Shown here in pieces: positions 1 to 9,414 of a stretch of 16,727 bases of DNA. Made by a program: the position numbers and the translations under genes. The stretch is from Beroe ovata (taxonomy: Eukaryota; Ctenophora; Nuda; Beroida; Beroidae), in NCBI GenBank assembly GCA_946803715.1, contig CAMPET010000405.1, forward strand, positions 9,217-25,943, in the 5' to 3' direction. Below the pieces are notes generated by a model. It was not told the origin of the DNA, ran no database searches, and worked only from the letters and a program-made list of their open reading frames with translations. The number at the start of each line of letters is the position of its first letter. Within the stretch, counting starts at the first letter, position 1.

Positions 1-102
1 ACACACACACAGTACACACATAGTACACACACAAAGTACACACACAAAGTACACACACACAAACACACACACAAAGTACACACACACAAACACACACACA
101 AA
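1..102. repeat. (CA)n-rich simple repeat
   Basis: Nearly uninterrupted CA dinucleotides, broken by recurring AAAGT and TAGT interruptions that give a loose minisatellite texture. Window edge. Confidence 0.95.
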
Positions 103-832
103 GTTTGTTATCTAGTATCAAGTTTCGGAAGAAATAAATCGACACTGCATCCTCGTATATAACTTACCTCACGTTCATTAATGAATAATGAGCACTGATA
201 TTTTTGTGAGGGAGGTTCTTATGTGTATTTTTGCAATGTTAAGATGGTATCAGCAATCAAGAGGTAAGTTATATAGCCATCTTTCCTTATCATATAGCGG
301 TCACGGTATAAGCTTAAGGAAAGATAGTAAGAATGCTATAATCATGCCAGTCTTTAATTGCAGCAGAGAGAAGCAAAAACTACAATAGTACAAATATTGT
401 AGTGGTCACTTCTCAGGAAAATATTCCATCGAATTAGTTATAACACACGTTGAAATTAATCACTGATCAGCAGAATTAATATTAACTTTTCCAAAAACGT
501 TATTCAAGAACGGAATGAAATTTCATTCACCCACAGTCGATGAATTATACCGGCTTCCTGATGTTTTTCCAATATAACACATTAGGCCAGAAATCTGTAG
601 CATTTTTGGAGTTATTTCGATCCGAGCACAAGTACTTATACCATAATATAACCGTTTAAATTTCACACCACTGCACCATCATTGCATCATTGGAGAGCTT
701 GTTGAAGTGAGTATGGTTGTATAACACATGCACTGTTTAAAAAACACAGACACACACACACAAAGTGGTTCAATGATCGTATTGTACAGGTAGCTATTTT
801 CGATAACATGCGTCACGCATACATTGTCAGTA

Positions 833-864
833 CTGTGTGTGTGTGCGTGTGTGTGTGTGTGTTT
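833..864. repeat. (TG)n microsatellite
   Basis: About sixteen TG units with one CG interruption, followed by a T-rich run. Open frames across it give only Thr-His or Val-Cys repeats and are not genes. Confidence 0.9.
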
Positions 865-1488
865 GTTTTTACATGACGTCTGAGTAGAATGTGTAATGAC
901 AAAAACCGATTTGTTAGGTTGTGAAATATGTTGGATATAGGATCACACGATATAAAACCAATTACATGAAACAAACCCCACTCTGCCGATGGGGTCCACT
1001 GATAGGAGCTAGAGTGATTAGTCCTTATATGGAAGTTATTCAATTTTCCGATTTTCAAAGTGAAATTCCATAACAATCATCAGCTCTCTCTCTACATTTG
1101 AAATACATTAGACGTCATAATCCATAAGAGAATACATTCAACAACAACCTTGTGCGGGCACTGCTTCAATCTGCCATATTTTAAAAAATTTAAGGAAACA
1201 AGCCAATCATACCATATTAATGGCATGATCGGCCTTAGCGTGACTTCTCACAGAAAGTCTTGAAAAGAACGTAAGCATTCCATAATTCAAGATGAAAGTT
1301 GCATACTACTAAATATACGTTATAATTGAAGATCAATCTCGAATTCTTACCCATAACACGTTATATAGTTTTTCTGTATTAGTAGTAGAAGTAGAACTGA
1401 AAAAACACATCAATTCTACACGTAGCATTGTTCATTAATCCTCTCATTGGGGCAGGAGCGAGTAGGGGACTTTGACAGAGTCCATAGG

Positions 1489-1540
1489 GTCACAATGTGA
1501 CACCTGGTTTGTCACGTGAGTCGTGTGACATGTGGTCACA
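1489..1540. promoter_or_regulatory. Cluster of palindromic E-box-like sites
   Basis: Within 52 bases there is a perfect 13-base palindrome GTCACAATGTGAC (1489-1501), the 8-base palindrome TCACGTGA with a CACGTG E-box core (1512-1519), and a near-palindrome of TGTGAC and GTCACA half sites (1524-1540). CACGTG is the classic site for bHLH and bHLH-leucine-zipper dimers. A regulatory role is inferred from clustering only. It lies about 310-360 bp downstream of the bHLH-PAS stop codon. Confidence 0.35.
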
Positions 1541-1849
1541 AACACGCGGCAAGTGAGGGGACTCTCCTTATAATAACGCAATGAATATGGGGAAAACATG
1601 CACATTTGCTCTGAAACCATGCTAAGATGATACCATCCTCGGTGGAAGTATTTTCACCATCTTCAAACTTTAGATTCTCCTGTCCTCTTTGTTTTCATTC
1701 TTCTAGTCATGAGCGCGAACTCATGGCCTCCTCTTTTCATTACCAGACAAGAACCGTTTGATAACATCTCCTCTTTGTTCTCGTGACACTGTTTCAACAG
1801 CCAGCACATTGACAACAGCGTGATATCGATGAACATACATCCCCTCCCC

Positions 1850-4593
1850 TCATAATAGATCCAGGAAGTTAGTGAGTGTCGGCGAGCGGATAATCCGCTT
1901 AGATTCCTCAAATCCAGATAGGGTTCGTTTCCGGTTGAGCGGGAAAGTGGAGCGACTACTGGCCCGGGGGGAAAGGTATTCGTTGAAAACAGCACGAGAT
2001 GTGGGCAGATTACCGCCCGGGAGTGTGTTAGGTCTGATAAACTCATCCAGATCGGTGTTTATTACGTTATTCAACATGAGTTGGGAGTTGCCGCCGTTGC
2101 TAGGATACATCGCCGTGTTGCTAGGTAGCAACCCCGGAGGAGAAATGTTGCTTGCTCGAGATGAGGGGATCTGTGGTTTCTGTTCGTTCTCTTCCTCCTC
2201 CTCGTCGCTATGTATTTCAGTGTCGATATCATCCAGCGATACTGCTGGTTCCAGAGGAGGGGGTGACGAACAGGACCTCTCGTCCAACATAGAGGGTCCG
2301 TCGTCCTCAGAGGGGGTGTGTTGCTGCTGCAACTGTTGCTCCTGTTGCTGCTGCATGGCTGCTCGCTGAGATAGCGAGCACATTGGCGGCATTAGGGCGA
2401 GCCACTGCTCATTGGAAGTGATGAACCTCATGCCCTCGTCTATGCTCTGTTGCGTCTGGGTGGAGAAGGCGAAGGGATAGCTGTAAGTCACCATCACGGT
2501 GTGACCCTCCTGATTAACGTGGAGAAAAACTTTGCAAAGCACGTACAGGAGAGTCTGGTCGTGACATTGGAGTCTGCACACGTGCTGCGCGTACCCGTGC
2601 TCGAAAAAGTTTTTCTGGAGGTTTTTCATGGTCACTTTGTGAGTTTCGCACACGTCAACAAGATCTTCGGACACGACGTGTTCGGTAGTGCAGTTCGAAT
2701 AAGATGGATATCTGAAGATAGGTGTGGTCGTCATAGCAACCGTGACAACATAGGGTTGCTACAGCAACAATTATTCGTAGTTACAACAACTCACCCGAGT
2801 AGTGTGTCGATGTAAAGGTGTCGTTTTGACGCGTACGTCAGATCTGTGTTTATGATGACCTCACTTATGTTGAACAGTTGTAGAGGATCGTCGATGATGG
2901 TCGATTTCTTTTCACCGTATCCCAAGTACATTTTGCTGCCTGATAGAGAAGTATCTCTCAATACTCAAGATGTACATTTACACACACAAACTGTGTTAAC
3001 AATGTTGTTCGTTACCATGGCAATGTTGCTCGTTGCTATAGCAACAATCAACATACTGCTCACCTCCAACACAGGGGAGGATTTTTCCCTGGAATCTGTA
3101 GGGAGCGAGGTCCTTGCCGCACATTTTCACAACGTACACCATGCACATGAAGTGAACAATACCGTTTTCAAACACCTTCACCAAAATATCCTCTGCTCTC
3201 ATCATTATCTTGTCTGGGAGAAGGGAGGGGGTGACACACACATACACATACACACACACAAACACACACACACACACACACACACTTATAAGGCGGTTCG
3301 AGTTCATTGTCTTCATTTCCCAAAGAAGACGTGTAATCCTCCAAATTCAATAATTGAACGCTGTTAATAAGCTTATGTTCTACACGCAATTTGATATGAA
3401 GAATCTATTCGTATTGTTACTTAACAGTTAACATCCCCTTATTTTAAACTATTCCGCAGAACAAGGGTGAACCTCCCATGCCCNCACACACACATACACA
3501 CTTATAAGGCGGTCCGAGTTCATTGTCTTCATTTCCCAAAGAAGACGTGTTATTCTCCAAATTCAGTAATTGAACGCTGTTAATAAGCTTATGTTCTACA
3601 CGCAATTTGATATGAAGAATCAATTCGTATTGTTACTTAACAGTTAACATCCCCTTATTCTAGACTATTCCGCAGAACAAGGGTGAACCTCCCATGCCCA
3701 TATATGGACTAATTACCCACCCAAGTGTTCTCCGAGAACGGATTCCTTGTATCCGACACTATTCTGGAAATTGGGAGAAGTGTAGAGGATGATGCCAGTG
3801 TCGGTGAACCCCACACCGAAACAGTCCCTGAAATACACAGAGACACCGGTGAAAACAATATTTTGCAGAGGTGATCTGAGCAAAGTGCTGTTAGGTGTTT
3901 TCAATGACTTTCCAACGTCAGACTATAGAAGCTTCTCTATCACCTAATTTCCCGATTACATTCATGTAATTACCCAATTATGTAATTGCCGCCCATTACG
4001 CACCTGGCTGTGAGTAGATGAGAGAACTCCAGTCCATTAAATGAGGATATAGGCGCTGCTGCCCCAGCTGCCGGAGTGACGGGTGATAAACTGGAGTCAG
4101 AGCCAGGGGAGGAGAGGAAGGGGGATGAAGTAGAGGAGGAAGAGGAGGGAGAGGATGAGGATTTGATCTTGGGAGAGATCGATGATGAGGAACAGGGTGA
4201 GGATTTGTCTCCTTCCTCAGAGGAGGAGCGGTGGACCTTCTCCAGTGAGAGGATGGATATGGCAGTGAGGAGGCATTTGTTGGTGCTCAGGCTGTCGTTA
4301 CTAACACATTCGTTTAGATCTGCGAGGGGTGTGAGGGTTTCTATTGCTCCTTCATAATTGTGTTGCTCCTTCATAATAATGAGCATACAGGAACAGGTGA
4401 TATAAATCTAATGGTTAAAATCTGACCCCCGCCCCATGTTTTCCCTTGCGACCCCTTCCTTGGTCAGTGCCCGGATAACTCACTGACCTGTGATTAGCTG
4501 TCGGAATTTGTCCCTGTTTCGTTTCGCTCGCTGTTTCTCCGATTCCCTTACAGCAGTGGGGTCAGTCTTCTTTCGTACAGCCGACCTTGCCAT
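1850..4593 (-). CDS. bHLH-PAS transcription factor, seven exons, about 600 aa
   Basis: Exons on the minus strand: 4488-4593, 4004-4340 (or from 4349), 3721-3827, 3500-3595, 3064-3213, 2795-2939, 1850-2711. Phases join throughout. Exon 1 begins MARSAVRKKTDP and carries a basic stretch, SEKQRAKRNRDKFRQLI, typical of a bHLH DNA-contacting region and helix 1. Exon 2 supplies loop and helix 2 (TNKCLLTAISIL), then a serine-rich linker. Exons 2 to 5 give PAS-A, with a strand-turn motif TDTGIILYTSPNFQNSVGY; exons 6 and 7 give PAS-B (from about residue 270). The last exon continues into a glutamine run, an acidic DEEEEENEQ patch and a Ser/Pro-rich tail, likely a transactivation region. Such proteins act in the nucleus as dimers. 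I cannot assign it to AHR, CLOCK, HIF or ARNT. Exon 4 appears twice because of a probable assembly overlap at 3484. Confidence 0.85.
3233..3283. repeat. (CA)n microsatellite abutting an exon
   Basis: About 50 bases of CA repeat, which read as (GT)n in the minus-strand transcript. It starts at the 3' edge of one copy of bHLH-PAS exon 4, so the splice donor must lie in GTGTGT sequence. The second copy of the exon has a shorter GT tract (3485-3499). Confidence 0.9.
3265..3699. repeat. Direct duplication of exon 4 region around a single 'n'
   Basis: Bases 3265-3483 and 3485-3699 are near-identical (roughly 96 percent by eye) and meet at one 'n' at 3484. Each copy holds the same 96-base bHLH-PAS exon (3284-3379 and 3500-3595). 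The encoded exons differ at three residues: LEDYTSS against LENNTSS, and NELEPPY against NELGPPY. The left copy ends exactly at the 'n', while the right copy runs on into unique sequence. This is the pattern of two contigs whose overlap was not merged. Confidence 0.75.
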
Positions 4594-4660
4594 ACACTAT
4601 CACATAAAGGGGAGGGGGGTCAGATAGTCAGATAGGGGGAGGGACTAGGGGGTGGAGGAG

Positions 4661-4733
4661 TGTCTGTGTGTCTGTGTGTCTGTGTCTGTGTCTATGTATA
4701 CAGTGTGCGTCTGTGTGTACTGTGTCTGTGTGT
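4661..4733. repeat. (TG)n / TCTG simple repeat
   Basis: Alternating GTGTGT and TCTG units with a few interruptions, just upstream of the bHLH-PAS start codon in transcript sense. Confidence 0.85.
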
Positions 4734-5075
4734 TATATGGTCACTCATTCCCCCTTCCTGTATGCATGGGGCACAGCATGATTTAAAACCGATCACAAAA
4801 TCCCATAGGTACTATACCAAAATCTAATTATAGAACACCACCCGCCCCCACCTTATGATTGAGGAGTGGAGTATGAGGGTAATTATGCCTAATATGGTAA
4901 TATCCTATCAGTGGGTGGAGTAACTACAAACGCGCTGTGGTTAAACCATCTTTCCATCAATATTATCTGATGCAAGACATCGACAGTTAAACTTTAAACA
5001 GCACAACAACATATCATCAAACAATCAAATTTGAGTTTGCTAACGATCATCATATCAGTGAATCGAAGATCGGCC

Positions 5076-5236
5076 GGGAAACCATATGTTTCCCTCCTAG
5101 TCAATAACGACACCGTGGTTGTTATAAAGGAGGTGTAAAATAGTCCAAAAGCATCAGGAGAATGGTCGGTGGGGATTGGGACCCACTTAAATCACTTTAA
5201 CACAGTGGCCCTCAGTATTCCATATGTTTCCCTCCT
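5076..5236. repeat. Hairpin and 17-bp direct repeat pair
   Basis: A perfect 7-base stem at 5076-5082 and 5088-5094 overlaps the first of two identical 17-base copies, CCATATGTTTCCCTCCT, at 5082-5098 and 5220-5236. The 121 bases between them contain no exon. Possibly a small insertion with repeat ends; function unknown. Confidence 0.5.
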
Positions 5237-5777
5237 GGGAAGGTCATCAGAGCAAGAGAGAAAGGTGAAAATACGGAACAATGCTGAATGATATAACACA
5301 CCATGCATATATGTGTGTGTCTGTGTGTGTTTGTATGCCATGTTATACATATATGTATACTGTATAATGTGTATCATATTCAATTTCAGTGCAATTCTAT
5401 TAACTCACAATACCGGTGAATTTCGCAGAATTATAATACTGATTCTCAGAATTTCTCCAGCACTGATCCAAGACACCAGTTTGTTTGTGTAAACTTTGTG
5501 TGTGCGCACTATGTGAGTGTTTAACAAATTCATTGAATTAGCGCATAAAATTTATCTTCCAAAGAGCGTCTAATCCCATTAAACTAAATTTTATCCAATC
5601 AAAGCCAAGCACTGGTAGGAAATGTCAAGCAATGAAGGAACTTGAAACACGATACATTGAAGATAAAAACGACGGCCTTTATGTGCCCCTACACACAAAA
5701 AGTAATAACTTAACCAAAATATAAAGACAAATTATCCCATTATCACGAATTCTCGATTAATTTCCAAATTATTTTCA

Positions 5778-7256
5778 TCACAGTTTAAATTTTCTCATCA
5801 CTGAAACTATATCTTGAGGTGATGTTTCTTGTACAAACTCCACAAATGCTGCATATTCGAGTGATGTCATCGACTCACAACCAATCAGATCGCGCAATAA
5901 CCGCCACGTGACAAGAGCTAGCTCCCTAGCAACTGTCTCTATAGTGACTGTCTCTGCAATGTGGAAAAGTTGGGGTAACCATAGTAACGAGCCACACATT
6001 GCTAAACTTTGTGAAGGAGTAAGTCTCTGTGCAGGGTCGCGTGATAGCCAGTTCTCCGTCAGGAGGCTTAGGATAAGGTTAGAGGAGGGGAGAGGGGGAA
6101 GGGTGGAGTAGGAAGATGAGGAGAGGGAGGAGAAGGGGTTTTCATCCCCACACAACTCATAGACCAGCGATCCGACGCACCAGATATCTGCACATGAGTA
6201 GTCCAACACGGGGTGGTGCGCGGGGAATTGTGCCACCTCAGGCGGCATTAGCATTGGGTTACCCCACTTCCTACACCCCGGTTCATGGTGAAGTGTGAGG
6301 CTGGTGTGAGCCATGCCAAAGTCTGTCAGCACCACAGATAGACAGTCATTGTCAGTGATTTTAACCAGGATATTATCTAGTTTGATATCCCTGTGTACGA
6401 TGCCATGTCTATGGATATGACGGACTGCTGATACAATCTGATACAGCACCCATAACACATCATGATCGCTGAGTCTGTGCGCGGCGCGCAGGTGCTCCTT
6501 CAAACTGCACGCGTAGAGAGGCATCTCGATAAAAAGTGTCCTGTCCTCTCCGAACTCGAATACAGCCGGGTATTCAGTACTCGCCTGAATCGTTGCTCGC
6601 TTGTTATGGTATAATCATGGCAAATATGTGGTAAAATAGCCAATAACTTTCAATATTGATTGATGCAACGTCTAAACTCCATTAAACAATGACGCGCGCA
6701 CCCACTCCCTCACTCAATCACTCACTCACTCACTCACTCCTTCCCTCACTCCCTCTCTAACTCCCTCCCTCACTCACTCACTCGCCCCCTCACCACCCCC
6801 TTATGCCGGGAGTTATACTCACGCTAGCTGATAACGGAACGTTGTTTGACACGAAGTGACCGGTGATCTGGATGATGTTTGGGTGGGGTGGAAGTATGGT
6901 GGAAGAGGGGGAGGAGAGGAGTTCAGCGCCGAAATTCTCAAGTCTGGGGATACACAGTTATAGGACATTGCATAGTTTGGTAGTGGCGAATTTGCAACAG
7001 CGCTCAACAAGATAATATGTGATAACAAGATACCATGGAATATCGTGCCCAACACTCATATTCTGTGTCATGTATTCATGTGTTCACTTACCAACCTGAG
7101 CATTTCCTCAGTACTGGTACACGAGAAGTTGAACATGGCTTTGAGTGCCACTGCACTCTCACCTCTGAGTGCCCGATAAACAGCCGCGCACGTGCTGATA
7201 TCCCCAATCTTATCCTCTATCTGATAACACCATTGTCTTACAACAAGGTCTAACTC
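5778..7256 (-). CDS. PINK1-like protein kinase, 5' incomplete
   Basis: Three exons: about 7096-7256, 6823-6943 and 5778-6584, giving about 364 residues. The kinase domain is complete: IGDISTCAAVYRA (glycine-loop region), AVALKAMFN (beta-3 lysine, with the MFN continuation seen in PINK1), PPHPNIIQI, catalytic loop HRDIKLDNIL, DFG in LTDFGMAH, then GNPMLMPPEV and a DYSCADIWCVGSLVYE segment close to PINK1. A helical extension of about 100 residues follows the C-lobe, as in PINK1. In animals PINK1 senses depolarised mitochondria and phosphorylates ubiquitin and Parkin. I found no N-terminal targeting or membrane segment, so an upstream exon is probably missed or absent. The first junction is ambiguous: donor after 7096 with acceptor at 6943, or donor after 7092 with a GAG acceptor at 6936; both keep frame. 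The beta-2/beta-3 insert of animal PINK1 is absent. Confidence 0.78.
6699..6787. repeat. (CTCA)n-type simple repeat in kinase intron
   Basis: Runs of CACTC, CTCA and CCCT units that read as GAGTGAG repeats in the transcript. They lie in the intron between the second and third kinase exons. Confidence 0.85.
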
Positions 7257-7710
7257 CTAAACATTCATCATCGGTTAAGATCATAGTTTCAACTATGATT
7301 GATAAAGATCATAACAACTATAATTTGGTATTGTTCATAGCCATGGCCTATGATCATTATCATACAGGAGCTAAACCCTGTGTAATGCCTTGGCCTCATG
7401 TAAGTGGTGTGATTGAAGTTTCTTTATGTGTGTAAGGCGAAAGCAGCTGGTTATTATGGCCTATGCACCAGCGAGCAGGTGGGCTGATTATGTATGTATA
7501 TAGAGTAATGATAAAAAAGAGAGAGGCCCCCCATAATGATTCTTCACATCACTATGATGGTTCAGTGTAATACTGCAACGCCATATTGTGTCAGTAATAG
7601 TGAAAAACAGTGATTCTAGTACAAACAAAGGTAGTAGCTCGAGTACCCCATTTTGGAGGGATACAAAATCGGATTATGGGTAACCTGGTTTAGATATGTG
7701 TACCTATTAT

Positions 7711-7756
7711 TATACACTATACCTTGTATAGTGTATATCATACACTACACAAGGTA
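7711..7756. repeat. Overlapping alternative hairpins
   Basis: TATACACTATA (7711-7721) pairs perfectly with 7727-7737 across a 5-base loop. The block 7721-7736 can instead pair with 7741-7756 with one mismatch. The two folds share the middle arm and so exclude each other. Confidence 0.6.
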
Positions 7757-7913
7757 CCCTGTACCAGGAACAGTATACACTGAGTTAACATTTGTGAAGC
7801 GATTCGACTACGATATATGTTAAACTTGGAATTGGAACATTTTCACGTTTCTATACAGTTAATACCGGCGAGGATGGAAATACTCTCAATGTATACTCAG
7901 TCTATAATATAGA

Positions 7914-8004
7914 GTTACTTCACACCTGTGAGGTGCGTATAAGGCCATATTTCTCGAGGCCGAGTGAAATTTGGGCAATACGCACCGAACGGGTGTGGAG
8001 TAAC
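7914..8004. mobile_element. Short inverted-repeat element, MITE-like, 91 bp
   Basis: The first 27 bases, beginning GTTACTTCACACC, match the reverse complement of the last 27 bases with four mismatches. The inside is AT-rich with a central CTCGAGGCCGAG palindrome. There is no coding capacity. Size and structure fit a miniature inverted-repeat transposable element, but I see no clear target-site duplication, so a simple large hairpin remains possible. Confidence 0.5.
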
Positions 8005-8517
8005 GTTGTTATCTAACGATAGTAACGCAAGCTACTGTAACCGCTGCATTTCAACATTTCATCTTTTCAAATATTCTCAAAAGTTAGATAATATGTAATT
8101 GAACTTACTACATAATATATGGATAACATAACTATTACCACGCTTTCTATTATTGACAGTAATAACGTGTAACCAAATTGTAGATGACCCTTCATTAGCT
8201 GAAACATCATATGAATATTCCTAGTTGGTATTTTCTATGACAACTGGAGTATCCATGTTGCTATGCAACTGAGCAACAAACAACCATTGTATACTGCAGT
8301 AGTATATAGTCTGGGCAATGTGCTGAAATTCAATATTACTCCTTCTCGGATATACAAATTTCACTGCTATGCTGGGTCCATTCTTAAAATAACATTTTCA
8401 GTGATTCCTAGAAAGCAATTTTCAAGAAATGATTAAGTCTCTCCTCAATTTTGGCACCTGATTTTTGATACTCTTCTTATTAGATCATTGTCAACAATTT
8501 AGGAAATACAATAAAAT

Positions 8518-9209
8518 TCATTGATCATTGTCAACATGATTATCAGGAGATTTGAACCTTACCACATAGCTATCTAAGTTGAGAGAATCTGGATCCACAC
8601 AGCTGAATGCAGCATCAGCATCACAGGACTTTTCAGTGTCAAGTGACTTGATGAACTGAGCTATAGCCAGGTATAAGTTTTCCCACTGAAAGATAATGTG
8701 TTTCTGTACAAGAATGTGAAATATTAATGTGAGTAAGCAACATGTTTGAGACATTTTCCCTACTTTCCATAAGGGTAGAAACCAACTAGGCGACTTATTG
8801 TTCTTAATATAGCACAATGGAATATTGAATCTCAAACCTGATGTGCATGCCATTCCTGTATAGAGTGGTACTCTGACAACACATCAAATGCTATAGCTGT
8901 TAATCTCTGGACAAACTCAGTGCCTTTGATATGCCTTGAAATATTTCAACAAAAACTCAATTGCACAGTACAAGTCATTATTGATCAAAGTCAGCCAGAT
9001 AACTATCAGAATCATTAGAATAAGAACCTGAATGCAATTGGTTTGATATACTGGACATCTTTCTTAATCACATGTATGAAGCCCTCAGTGTACTTGTGAC
9101 GAGAAGAGACAAGGGTCCTGACATAGACCCGTACAACTGGACTCAGAAATCTGGCATAGTTTCTGGCAAGCAACTGTCTGAAAGTTGATCCAAGAGTCCT
9201 AACAATCAT
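8518..9209 (-). CDS. Unrecognised protein, three exons, about 148 aa
   Basis: Exons 9028-9209, 8838-8934 and 8518-8685 join in frame through acceptable donors (GTTCTT, GTTTGA) and acceptors (CAAG, TTTCAG). The product begins MIVRTLGSTFRQLLARNYAR. The first 40 residues are rich in arginine, serine and leucine with no acidic residue, resembling a mitochondrial presequence or an amphipathic basic helix. The middle (EFVQRLTAIAFDVLSEYHS) looks helical, and the C-terminus is acidic and serine-rich. I recognise no family. The start is uncertain: a TTAG acceptor sits at 9199-9202 (exon from 9198), so the first exon could be internal to a longer gene. The ATG is about 125 bases past the ANAPC15 poly(A) signal on the same strand. 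Confidence 0.5.
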
Positions 9210-9333
9210 TGATTATGGGGTGAAAAAATCCATGGCTTCATTTCACATATGTCCTAAAGAGAAGAGAGTTGAAGATTTTTGGTGCTAAGGTTTTGAAATC
9301 ATAAGTGACATATTTCATTACACTTCTTGAATC

Positions 9334-9339
9334 TTTATT
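9334..9339 (-). terminator. Poly(A) signal AATAAA of ANAPC15
   Basis: Canonical AATAAA on the minus strand, 76 bases beyond the ANAPC15 stop codon. Its position supports the gene ending here rather than splicing on into the exons at 9209 and below. Confidence 0.6.
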
Positions 9340-9414
9340 TTTGAAGAAGTATGATGAGTATTATTTCCTTCAAAACCAATATCTACTATTTCAATAATAG
9401 CCTTGACTACATTG

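Larger units (their letters stand above)
103..1849. other. Non-coding stretch left of the bHLH-PAS gene
   Basis: No exon could be supported on either strand. It is AT-rich, with a short CA run near 751-762, a (TG)n tract at 833-864 and a GC-richer patch near 1440-1560. The right end should hold the 3' UTR of the bHLH-PAS gene, which is read leftwards and stops at 1850. I see no clean AATAAA on the minus strand there. Confidence 0.6.
4594..5777. other. Intergenic region between kinase and bHLH-PAS genes
   Basis: This lies 5' of the bHLH-PAS start and 3' of the kinase stop, so it should contain the bHLH-PAS promoter and the kinase 3' UTR. It holds an imperfect TG/TCTG repeat (4661-4733), a hairpin GGGAAAC-CATAT-GTTTCCC (5076-5094) and a 17-base direct repeat (5082-5098 and 5220-5236). 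No exon, TATA box or clear poly(A) signal could be supported. Confidence 0.55.
7257..8517. other. Gene-free stretch with hairpins and a MITE-like element
   Basis: No exon was supported on either strand. It may hide the missing 5' exon(s) and promoter of the PINK1-like gene and the 3' UTR of the gene at 8518. It contains several short inverted repeats (near 7281-7300, 7711-7756) and a terminal-inverted-repeat element at 7914-8004. Confidence 0.5.

Noticed and set aside
1663-2046. Minus-strand 127-codon frame
   Set aside because: Overlaps the end of the bHLH-PAS last exon in a different frame; no domain and no splice support.
1872-2815. Two plus-strand open frames (165 and 121 codons)
   Set aside because: They are antisense shadows of the last bHLH-PAS exons; runs of Ser and Cys mirror the acidic and Gln tracts on the other strand.
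2996-3389. Frames with long Val-Cys or His-Thr runs
   Set aside because: Translations of CA/GT microsatellites; only the exon parts within them are kept.
4076-4357. Acidic Glu-rich plus-strand frame
   Set aside because: Antisense of the serine-rich linker in bHLH-PAS exon 2.
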